Positions 1 to 5,550 of a stretch of 6,352 nucleotides of DNA are shown here, piece by piece. The first letter of the stretch is position 1. Each line of letters begins with the position of its first letter. The position numbers and the translations under genes were made by a program. The DNA is from Clostridiales bacterium (lineage in GTDB: Bacteria; Bacillota; Clostridia; Lachnospirales; Lachnospiraceae): positions 1 through 6,352 of the forward strand of contig JAJPYU010000287.1 in NCBI GenBank assembly GCA_021204765.1, read 5' to 3'. The notes beneath the pieces were generated by a model, which was not told where the DNA came from, searched no databases, and saw nothing but the letters and a program-made list of their open reading frames with translations.

Positions 1-1
1 G

Positions 2-439
2 GAAGATAAAAGCGGACCGACTATAGTCCGCCTGTTAAAGGAAAAAGGGTATGAGGTTTTGGAGACATCTCTCCTGCCCGATAATCAGAATCTTTTGGAG
101 GCCGAGCTGATACGTCTGGCAGACCGGCGGCAGCCGGATCTGATACTGACTACCGGCGGCACCGGTTTTTCTCCGCGCGATATCACTCCGGAAGCCACTA
201 TTGCAGTATGTGACCGCATGGCAAACGGCATCGCCGAGGCTATAAGAAATTATTCCATGACCATAACTCCCCGGGCCATGTTCAGCAGAGCCGTCTCAGG
301 CATTCGCAAAAAGACATTGATAGTCAACCTGCCGGGCAGTCCCAAAGCAGTGACAGAGGCACTGGAATTCCTGCTCCCCAATCTGTATCACGGCCTGGGG
401 ATTCTCAGGGGAACCGAAGGTGAATGTGCCAGGCAATAA
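2..439 (+). CDS. mogA: MogA/MoaB-family molybdopterin adenylyltransferase, 5' end outside the window
   Basis: Cytoplasmic enzyme of Moco synthesis. The family activates molybdopterin by adding AMP from ATP, giving the adenylylated form used by MoeA. The reading frame is open from base 2, so 145 residues are visible and the N-terminus is missing; compared with family lengths of roughly 160-195 residues, about 20 or more are absent. The diagnostic loop TTGGTGFSPRDITPEAT is present, with its Asp at bases 179-181 matching E. coli MogA Asp82. The Asp of LLPDN at 80-82 matches Asp49. The later NLPGSPKAV motif (from about base 329) is also typical of the fold. The stop is 19 bases before the moeA-mobB start, so the two are almost certainly co-transcribed. 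The visible part cannot tell MogA from MoaB naming, nor rule out a MoaC-Mog fusion, which some Firmicutes carry. The family call is secure. Confidence 0.9.
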   Translation, partial: EDKSGPTIVRLLKEKGYEVLETSLLPDNQNLLEAELIRLADRRQPDLILTTGGTGFSPRDITPEATIAVCDRMANGIAEAIRNYSMTITPRAMFSRAVSGIRKKTLIVNLPGSPKAVTEALEFLLPNLYHGLGILRGTEGECARQ

Positions 440-458
440 TCTGAAAAAGGGTGGGAAC

Positions 459-2360
459 ATGGAAAATAAACTATATCAGGAAAACATCAGTGTGGAAGAA
501 GCCATCGAAATCACGCTCAGCCACACCAAAAGAATCACACGCGCAGAACATGTCCCTCTCCTGTCCGCTGAAGGAAGAATCCTGGCACAGGATATGTTTT
601 CAGAAATAGACAATCCACCTTTTGACCGTTCTCCTATCGATGGCTATGCCTGCCGATCTGAGGACATAGCCTCAGCATCCTGCGAAAATCCGGCATTTTT
701 AAAAGTTACAGAGGAAATCGACGCCGGACAATACTCTGAGCGTACAGTACAAAAGGGCGAAGCCGTCCGTATCATGACCGGAGCTCCCATCCCGGCAGGC
801 TGTGACTGCTGTGTCCGCCAGGAGGATACCGACTACGGTGAGGAGACTGTCGCGATTTATGCTCCGGTACCGGCTCACGGGAATTACTGTGATCAGGGTG
901 AAGATTTCAAAAAGGGAATCTGTATGCTTAAAGCAGGAGAAAAGCTGGGCTATGTGGAGATTGCCAATCTGGCCGCCATGGGTGTATCCGAAGTGCCTGT
1001 TTTGGAAAGGCCCCGCATCGCCCTGTTCACCACAGGTGATGAGTTATGTGAACCCGGGCAGCCCCTCTCTCCGGGAAAGATTTACAACAGCAACTACTAC
1101 CTGCTCTATTCAAGGCTGTCAGAATTTGGCATGACTCCGAAATGGAGCCGTCACATAACAGATGACGCAGAGGAGATGACTGACGCGATTCGTACAGCTG
1201 CCTGTGAGGGCGCAAGTCTGATCCTTACCACCGGCGGGGTATCCGTCGGCAAAAAAGACATTCTTCACGACACCATTCGCCTCCTTGGAGCAAAAAAATT
1301 GTTCTGGCGCGTCCGCCTGAAACCCGGCATGCCCACTATTTTTTCCGTATATAATGGCATCCCCATTGTCAGCCTCTCCGGTAATCCCTTCGGTGCACTG
1401 GCAAATATGGAGCTGCTGGTCCGCCCCATGCTGGCAAAAATGACCGGCGACGATTCCTTCCTTATGCAGCGCATACCAGGCGTGATGGGTGATGATTTTC
1501 CTAGGGCAAGCAAAGGAAGGAGATTCCTCAGAGCATATTATAATGAGGGGACAATATATCTTCCGGATCAGACGCATCCTGCTGACAGCTTCACTCATCA
1601 AAATACATCCGGGGAATCCGACACGGCAGTCCAGCACTCTTCCGGGGTCTTGGCTTCCATGCGCCACTGCAACTGTCTGGTTGATATCCCGGCAGGGTCA
1701 CCTGCATTGAAAGCCGGTGATCCGGTCAGCGTGCTGCTGTTATCTCATACCGAGTATGGCAGTATCAAAACTTTCACTGAGGAAAAAGCCGGTTCACCGG
1801 CTCAGCATAGGATAATACCGGATAAAGTCAGCCTGGCTGTAAATCAGAGGAAGAAACCGGCTGTATTTGCCATCTCCGGCATAAAGAATTCCGGGAAAAC
1901 TACGATGATCACCAAACTCATTCCCATTTTTAACAGCATGGGTCTGAAAACGGCAGCAATCAAACATGACAGCCATGGCTTCGACCCGGATGTACCCGGA
2001 ACCGACAGCTACAGACACCGTTCCTCCGGGGCCTGCGGCACCGCCATATACTCTGATGAACTATCCATGATAATCAGGCAGGAATCAATCACGGAGAAAG
2101 AACTTATCAATGCGTTTCCTGAGGCAGATATGATCCTGCTTGAGGGTTTCAAGTGGACAGATTATCCTAAGATCGAGATTGTTCGAAAAGGCAACTCCGT
2201 TGAGCCGGTCTGCGACCCGAAAACACTGGTCGGCATCGCCACTGACCTGAACACTTCAGAAACAGCTGCATTTCCGACACAGGTTCCCATTCTTAATTTG
2301 AATGACCCGGAACGAATTGCACAGATAATCCTGAGATATCTGTCACAGCAATTAAAGTAA
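459..2360 (+). CDS. moeA: MoeA-MobB fusion: molybdopterin molybdotransferase with C-terminal GTP-binding MobB domain
   Basis: A 633-residue cytoplasmic protein joining two Moco steps. Residues 1 to about 428 are a full MoeA, which inserts molybdate into adenylylated molybdopterin. Visible motifs are PFDRSPIDGYA at 54-64 (Asp61, matching E. coli Asp59), TGAPIP with Thr107, TGDEL with Glu195, and TTGGVSVGKKD ending at Asp267. MoeA domain IV follows (CNCLVDIPAGSPALKAGD). After a linker of about 40 residues, residues 468-633 are MobB: P-loop GIKNSGKTT at 474-482, GTDS at 514-517 and LEGFK at 561-565. MobB binds GTP and is an accessory to MobA in making molybdopterin guanine dinucleotide. The ATG at 459 is chosen over the GTG at 420 because a purine-rich AGGGTGGG lies just upstream and the GTG would overlap mogA. 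No frame break separates the halves, so this is a true fusion. All expected MoeA acidic residues are kept. Confidence 0.93.
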   Translation: MENKLYQENISVEEAIEITLSHTKRITRAEHVPLLSAEGRILAQDMFSEIDNPPFDRSPIDGYACRSEDIASASCENPAFLKVTEEIDAGQYSERTVQKGEAVRIMTGAPIPAGCDCCVRQEDTDYGEETVAIYAPVPAHGNYCDQGEDFKKGICMLKAGEKLGYVEIANLAAMGVSEVPVLERPRIALFTTGDELCEPGQPLSPGKIYNSNYYLLYSRLSEFGMTPKWSRHITDDAEEMTDAIRTAACEGASLILTTGGVSVGKKDILHDTIRLLGAKKLFWRVRLKPGMPTIFSVYNGIPIVSLSGNPFGALANMELLVRPMLAKMTGDDSFLMQRIPGVMGDDFPRASKGRRFLRAYYNEGTIYLPDQTHPADSFTHQNTSGESDTAVQHSSGVLASMRHCNCLVDIPAGSPALKAGDPVSVLLLSHTEYGSIKTFTEEKAGSPAQHRIIPDKVSLAVNQRKKPAVFAISGIKNSGKTTMITKLIPIFNSMGLKTAAIKHDSHGFDPDVPGTDSYRHRSSGACGTAIYSDELSMIIRQESITEKELINAFPEADMILLEGFKWTDYPKIEIVRKGNSVEPVCDPKTLVGIATDLNTSETAAFPTQVPILNLNDPERIAQIILRYLSQQLK

Positions 2361-2522
2361 AATTTATGTTGCTTTTCACTCTGCACAAACACTCCGTTGC
2401 TGATTAGTGAGGAACACAAAAATTAAGCTATAGCAGATTTATAACTATGCCAATTAAAATAAGCAGATTTTAAATTTGAATTTTTCAGCTGATTATGCCA
2501 TATTAAAGGGGAATATATAGTC
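2361..2522. other. AT-rich gap between moeA-mobB and mobA, possibly with a promoter
   Basis: This is the only sizeable gap in the Moco cluster. It holds no convincing gene: the best ORF is 13 codons at 2366-2407 with no ribosome binding site. No hairpin with a T-run follows moeA-mobB, so readthrough into mobA is likely. The 3' half is very AT-rich, with an 8-base palindrome GCTATAGC at 2427-2434, short direct repeats and the mobA ribosome binding site AAAGGGG at 2505-2511. Candidate promoter hexamers exist (TATAAC at 2440-2445; TTGAAT at 2476-2481) but none has a good partner at normal spacing, so I do not call a promoter. Confidence 0.5.
2432..2507. repeat. Short direct repeats upstream of mobA, possible regulator sites
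   Basis: AGCAGATTT occurs at 2432-2440 and again at 2462-2470, 30 bases apart. CTATGCCAATTAAA at 2445-2458 recurs as TTATGCCATATTAAA at 2493-2507, 48 bases apart. The region is AT-rich, so chance is a real alternative. Repeats ahead of an operon carrying a ModE-like regulator could be its operators, but they do not obviously match the E. coli ModE box and that link is inference only. Confidence 0.25.
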
Positions 2523-3173
2523 ATGGAACAGATCGCCATGGTATTGTTGATGGGCGGAAACAGCACACGCATGGGCACCTCAAAGGGAGAACTGGTCTGG
2601 GAGGGAAAGGCTTTTGCGGAAAAGATCGCCGGGGAATTGTCTCTCTGCGGTCCGGTGTATCTCTCCCTCTCCGAGGACACACCGCATTCAACGCTGCAGG
2701 AGAAATATCCCTGTATTGTGGATAGTGAGAACCATATCGGCCCTATTGGAGGTATCAGTGCTGTACTGCATCAGATATCTGAGGACAGCTGTTTTGTCTG
2801 TGCCTGCGATATGCCGTTCATGTCTGCAGCATATGTAAATCAAATCCGTAAGCTGTGGCATAATTTCCATCAGGATATTCCGGAAGATTTGACAGCTCGT
2901 TCCGGAAACGTAGTGGACGCACTTTTAGTGAAAGGCAAAGACGGACGGATTTATACTACGGCGGGTATTTACCGCAAAAGCATACTGCCGAACATAGACA
3001 AACAGATTTATCAGGGAAACTACAGACTTCGGGATCTCCTTGAGATATCGAAGGTCTCTTTTATAGATGAGCTATCACTTGGCATTCTGAGAAAATCCCT
3101 GATAAACATTAACACCATGGAGGAATTTATAAAATATGATCCAACCCAAAACAAAACTGATCCTGCGGAATGA
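2523..3173 (+). CDS. mobA: MobA, molybdenum cofactor guanylyltransferase
   Basis: A 216-residue cytoplasmic nucleotidyltransferase that transfers GMP from GTP to Mo-molybdopterin, giving the guanine dinucleotide cofactor of DMSO-reductase-family enzymes. The N-terminal signature is LLMGGNSTRMGTSKGEL at 8-24, with Lys21 matching the family lysine of xDKG; the usual Asp before it is Ser20 here. Asp67 followed by GPIGG at 73-77 fits the guanine and phosphate binding region. CDMPF carries Asp96, the expected magnesium ligand (E. coli Asp101). The NINT motif at 195-198 is the usual C-terminal signature. It is slightly longer than E. coli MobA (194 residues). The ATG at 2523 follows AAAGGGG with a longish 11-base spacer. 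Its partner MobB is encoded just upstream, fused to MoeA. The last 38 bases overlap the regulator gene, which suggests coupled translation. Confidence 0.92.
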   Translation: MEQIAMVLLMGGNSTRMGTSKGELVWEGKAFAEKIAGELSLCGPVYLSLSEDTPHSTLQEKYPCIVDSENHIGPIGGISAVLHQISEDSCFVCACDMPFMSAAYVNQIRKLWHNFHQDIPEDLTARSGNVVDALLVKGKDGRIYTTAGIYRKSILPNIDKQIYQGNYRLRDLLEISKVSFIDELSLGILRKSLININTMEEFIKYDPTQNKTDPAE

Positions 3174-3489
3174 AGAAGACTTCTTCGGCCCCGGCACAGC
3201 AGAACTTTTCCGCAAGACCCAGGAATACGGCTCCATCCGCATGGCTGCGGAGTCAATGCATATGTCCTACAGCAAAGCACAGAAACTGATAATACGAGCG
3301 GAGAAGGAGAGCGAATTTCCCATACTTATCCGAAAGGCCGGAGGGAAGAACGGAGGTTACTCCGAACTGACCGCTGAGGGGAAAGAATTTCTGAGACATT
3401 ATTATGTCATGCGCAAAGAAGTGCAGGCTGCGACAGATGCCATATTTAAGAAACATTTCTCTGACAATACTGAAAGTAAAATAATTTAA
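3136..3489 (+). CDS. ModE-like winged helix-turn-helix regulator, DNA-binding domain only
   Basis: A 117-residue protein matching the N-terminal DNA-binding domain of ModE, the molybdate-responsive regulator related to LysR-type HTH proteins. After a leading strand and FFGPGTAELF at 16-25 comes the helix-turn-helix, about 32-58 (GSIRMAAESMHMSYSKAQKL). The wing is RKAGGKNGGYSELTAEG at 66-82, with the characteristic GG..GG loop. The C-terminal tail is a short helix, with no molbindin/TOBE domain, so on its own it lacks the known molybdate-binding site of E. coli ModE. The start overlaps mobA by 38 bases. GGAGG at 3119-3123, inside mobA codons, serves as ribosome binding site with a 12-base spacer. 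The stop is 14 bases before the next gene. It most likely regulates Moco, molybdate uptake or molybdoenzyme genes; the target and ligand are not visible here. Confidence 0.85.
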   Translation: MIQPKTKLILRNEEDFFGPGTAELFRKTQEYGSIRMAAESMHMSYSKAQKLIIRAEKESEFPILIRKAGGKNGGYSELTAEGKEFLRHYYVMRKEVQAATDAIFKKHFSDNTESKII

Positions 3490-3503
3490 ACAGGAGGTTT
3501 ATT

Positions 3504-4541
3504 ATGAAACTGATCAAGACAACCGAGGCAGTTGGCCATGTCCTCTGCCACGACATCACAAGGATAATCAAAGATGAAGTAAAGGACACCCCTTTCCGAA
3601 AGGGGCATATTGTCACAGAGGAAGACATCCCCGCTCTCTTAAATCTGGGCAAAGAGCATCTCTACGTCTGGGAGAAGGACGACACCATGCTCCACGAAGA
3701 CGAGGCGGCGGAGATCCTGAGGGATATCTGCCAAAATGAATATATGACTGCTTCCGCTCCCAGGGAAGGGAAAATTGAACTGACCGCCGCCATCGACGGT
3801 CTCTTTCAGGTTGATGTCAGACGGCTCATGGATATCAACAGCATCGAACAGATCATGATAGCCACCCGCCACACCAACACTCCGGTGAAATCCGGCGACA
3901 AACTCCTGGGTACCCGGGTTATCCCTCTGGTCATCAAAAAAGACACCATGGAACTGGCAAAGAAAACAGCCGGTGATAAACCTCTGACCCGCATCCTCCC
4001 CTACAGGAAAATAAAAGCAGGAATTATCACCACAGGAAACGAAGTGTTTTTCGGACGTATTCAGGACACCTTCTCCCCCGTAGTCATGGAAAAACTGTCC
4101 CGATACGGTATCGAGACTGCCGAACACATCACTTTAAACGATGATAAGGACAGGATCACTGCTGCCATTCTGGATATGAAAGAAAAAGGCCTGGACATCA
4201 TTCTCTGCACCGGCGGCATGAGCGTGGATCCCGATGACCAGACCCCCGGCGCCATCAAAAACTCCGGTGCCCGCATCGTCACCTACGGCGCCCCGGTGCT
4301 TCCCGGAGCCATGTTCCTGCTGGCCTATTTTGAGAACGGCACTCCCGTCTGCGGTCTCCCCGGATGCGTTATGTACAATAAGACTACTATTTTCGATATA
4401 GTGCTGCCCCGTCTGGCCGCCGGTGTCATCATGGAGAAAAAAGATTTCGCCTGCATGGGAAACGGAGGATTCTGCCTGGGATGCACTGCCTGCACCTTCC
4501 CCAACTGCGGCTACGGAAAAGGGGTGGGATTGCCGCTTTAA
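3504..4541 (+). CDS. MoeA-like molybdopterin-binding protein with cysteine-rich C-terminal tail
   Basis: A 345-residue soluble protein of the MoCF-biosynthesis (MoeA/MogA-fold) superfamily. The start is clear: AGGAGG at 3492-3497, six bases from ATG. Residues 1 to about 60 resemble a distinct N-terminal module with GHVLCHDITRI, FRKGHIVTEEDI and LGKEHLYVWE. The molybdopterin-binding core starts near ITTGNEV (Glu180) and holds CTGGMSVDPDDQTP at 235-248, where classical MoeA has TGGxSxGxxD. GAPVLPGAMFLL and GLPGC follow, like the MoeA region KPGxP...LPGNP. The tail has five cysteines: C317-x6-C324-x2-C327-x2-C330-x4-C335, ending near GYGKG. The MoeA domain IV seen in the first paralogue is not evident. 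It is not simply a duplicate of moeA; members of this type are known in Firmicutes as molybdopterin-binding proteins without an established reaction. A role in handling or maturing the cofactor, or delivering it to a subset of enzymes, is inference. Its last 20 bases form one arm of a terminator-like hairpin. Confidence 0.83.
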   Translation: MKLIKTTEAVGHVLCHDITRIIKDEVKDTPFRKGHIVTEEDIPALLNLGKEHLYVWEKDDTMLHEDEAAEILRDICQNEYMTASAPREGKIELTAAIDGLFQVDVRRLMDINSIEQIMIATRHTNTPVKSGDKLLGTRVIPLVIKKDTMELAKKTAGDKPLTRILPYRKIKAGIITTGNEVFFGRIQDTFSPVVMEKLSRYGIETAEHITLNDDKDRITAAILDMKEKGLDIILCTGGMSVDPDDQTPGAIKNSGARIVTYGAPVLPGAMFLLAYFENGTPVCGLPGCVMYNKTTIFDIVLPRLAAGVIMEKKDFACMGNGGFCLGCTACTFPNCGYGKGVGLPL

Positions 4542-4559
4542 TGCAGCAAATCCCACCCC
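4517..4559 (-). terminator. Hairpin terminator after asrB, overlapping the end of the converging Moco gene
   Basis: GGGGTGGGATT at 4521-4531 pairs perfectly with AATCCCACCCC at 4549-4559. With one bulged A (4548) the stem continues through GCCGC/GCAGC (one mismatch) to a 6-base loop, TTTAAT at 4537-4542. Read on the minus strand, the stem is followed by TTTT (complement of 4517-4520), as expected of an intrinsic terminator for the asr transcript. On the plus strand no T-run follows, so it may end that transcript less well or only protect its 3' end. It covers the last 20 coding bases and the stop of the MoeA-like gene. Confidence 0.75.
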
Positions 4560-4575
4560 ACAACAAATCTGCGTC

Positions 4576-5376
4576 TTAATCTATCAATTCTTTTCCTTTC
4601 GTATAGTTAAAGACCGGACCCTCCAGACACACATAGGTCTCATTGATCTTGCAATGGCCGCATTTGCCGACAGCGCAGGCCATTTTTCTTTCAAAGGAAA
4701 CCCAGATATGCTCCTCCGTGGCTCCCATGTCCATGCAGCCTTTTGCGGCGAACCTGAACATGACCGGCGGGCCGACGATGATCACGTTATAGTCATCCCC
4801 GAACGTATCAAAAGGGACCTCCGGTATATACAGGGTAACCATACCTTTGTGGAATCCCGGCGCCTCCGAATTGTCCAGACACCAGAATGTATGAAACTTC
4901 TGTGCCGCGCTGAATTTGGCCAGGTCATCCTTAAACAGAACCGCGTTTATATCCTTGAATCCGGCAATGGCATAAACAGACTGAATCTCGTCCGGATGAT
5001 CGTAAAAATACTGGAGGGTGCTCCGCACCGGCGCCAGACCGGTCCCGCCCGCTATAACCACAAGATGTTTGTGCTTAAAGCTGTCAATGGGGAAATAATT
5101 TCCGTAGGGGCCGCGCATAAAGAGCATGTCTCCCTCCCGCAAGCCGAAAAGTCCTCCGGTCAGCCGCCCTACTTTCCGTATTGTGAACTCCACGTATCCG
5201 TCGCCCTGCGCACTGACAGAGATCGGCGCCTCTCCTACTTTCGGAATAGAAAGCATGAAAAACTGTCCGTGTTGCACCGGCGTTCCGTGCCATTCTACAC
5301 GGAAAGTGTGTTCCGCGACAGTTTCCTGCATTATCTTTATTATTCTGTGTGGGGATGGCAAAGTAATATTCTCCAT
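4576..5376 (-). CDS. asrB: AsrB, anaerobic sulfite reductase subunit B (FAD/NAD(P)H and [2Fe-2S] electron transfer)
   Basis: A 266-residue cytoplasmic ferredoxin-reductase-like subunit that passes electrons from NAD(P)H through flavin to an iron-sulfur partner. A FAD-binding barrel has GEAPISVS at 48-55 and GPYGN at 89-93. The nucleotide-binding domain has AGGTGLAP at 109-116 and VGPPVM at 201-206. The C-terminus carries a [2Fe-2S] set C234-x4-C239-x2-C242-x7-C250 in ACAVGKCGHCK, then GPVFNY, closely like Salmonella AsrB. I chose the ATG at 5376 because GGAG (5386-5383) sits 6 bases upstream and the length fits the family (about 265-272 residues). The ATG at 5388 is a real alternative, with AAAGG 7 bases upstream; a TTG at 5415 is unlikely. 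asrA lies 174 bases upstream, an unusually wide gap holding a promoter and possible RNA structure. No asrC follows. Related subunits also serve sulfhydrogenase-type complexes, so sulfite as substrate is inferred from family. Confidence 0.92.
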   Translation of the reverse strand: MENITLPSPHRIIKIMQETVAEHTFRVEWHGTPVQHGQFFMLSIPKVGEAPISVSAQGDGYVEFTIRKVGRLTGGLFGLREGDMLFMRGPYGNYFPIDSFKHKHLVVIAGGTGLAPVRSTLQYFYDHPDEIQSVYAIAGFKDINAVLFKDDLAKFSAAQKFHTFWCLDNSEAPGFHKGMVTLYIPEVPFDTFGDDYNVIIVGPPVMFRFAAKGCMDMGATEEHIWVSFERKMACAVGKCGHCKINETYVCLEGPVFNYTKGKELID

Positions 5377-5391
5377 AAAAGTCTCCATTCC

Positions 5392-5508
5392 GCCGCCTTT
5401 CATTTGACGGCACAAATAGCCATAACAGATGGTTTTTTACATTAGTCTGCCTCTAATTTTATTTCATTGGTTATCATCTCATGTCAGAATGAAATACCCA
5501 TCTGCCGC
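5392..5508 (-). promoter_or_regulatory. Putative structured 5' leader of asrB (three-way junction plus hairpin)
   Basis: Read on the minus strand, GGCAGATGG (5506-5498) can pair with CCATCTGTT (5432-5424), seven Watson-Crick and two G-U pairs, as an outer stem. Inside it TATTTCATT (5496-5488) pairs perfectly with AATGAAATA (5468-5460) around a 19-base loop. Next to that ATTAG (5457-5453) pairs with CTAAT (5445-5441) around a 7-base loop. Together they make a closed three-way junction. Further on GCCGTC (5411-5406) can pair with GGCGGC (5397-5392, one G-U) just before the asrB GGAG. The leader start agrees with the promoter prediction. I recognise no known riboswitch class. Chance pairing in AT-rich DNA is possible. 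Confidence 0.4.
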
Positions 5509-5514
5509 AGCCTG

Positions 5515-5543
5515 TTTATATTTGTATCATAATGTCCTGACAA
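5515..5543 (-). promoter_or_regulatory. Sigma-70/SigA-type promoter for asrB in the asrA-asrB gap
   Basis: On the minus strand, TTGTCA (5543-5538) and TATAAA (5520-5515) are separated by exactly 17 bases. Each matches the consensus at five of six positions. Transcription would start near 5508, giving an asrB leader of about 130 bases. The -35 box begins 8 bases after the asrA stop, so asrB may have its own transcript besides readthrough from asrA. Confidence 0.6.
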
Positions 5544-5550
5544 TATATCC

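Noticed and set aside
420..458. GTG at 420 as the moeA-mobB start, adding 13 residues
   Set aside because: It overlaps mogA, has no good ribosome binding site and adds residues unlike MoeA. ATG 459 has AGGGTGGG just upstream.
1787..1802. Perfect hairpin AGCCGG-TTCA-CCGGCT in the linker between MoeA and MobB, followed on the minus strand by a T-run
   Set aside because: It looks like an antisense terminator or a fusion scar, but it lies inside an intact reading frame, is short, and no minus-strand gene is near it. Chance in a low-constraint linker is the simpler reading.
2366..2407. 13-codon ORF after moeA-mobB
   Set aside because: No ribosome binding site and too short to judge; the surrounding sequence looks like non-coding gap.
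2476..2504. TTGAAT-17-CATATT as a mobA promoter
   Set aside because: Each hexamer matches the consensus at only four of six positions, and the transcript would start at or after the mobA ribosome binding site.
3639..4556. Minus-strand ORFs of 140-162 codons opposite the MoeA-like gene
   Set aside because: These are reverse shadows of a well-supported gene, with no family motif and no ribosome binding site pattern.
5377..5415. TTG at 5415 or ATG at 5403 as asrB start
   Set aside because: Neither has a ribosome binding site, and the extra residues are unlike AsrB. ATG 5376 or 5388 is better.
4423..5445. Long plus-strand ORF of 340 codons across the asrB region
   Set aside because: It is antisense to asrB, which has clear family motifs, and its translation shows no recognisable domain.
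5442..5477. 11-residue leader-peptide-like ORF on the minus strand ahead of asrB
   Set aside because: No ribosome binding site, and no run of regulatory codons such as Cys or Met. It overlaps the proposed stems and is as likely by chance.
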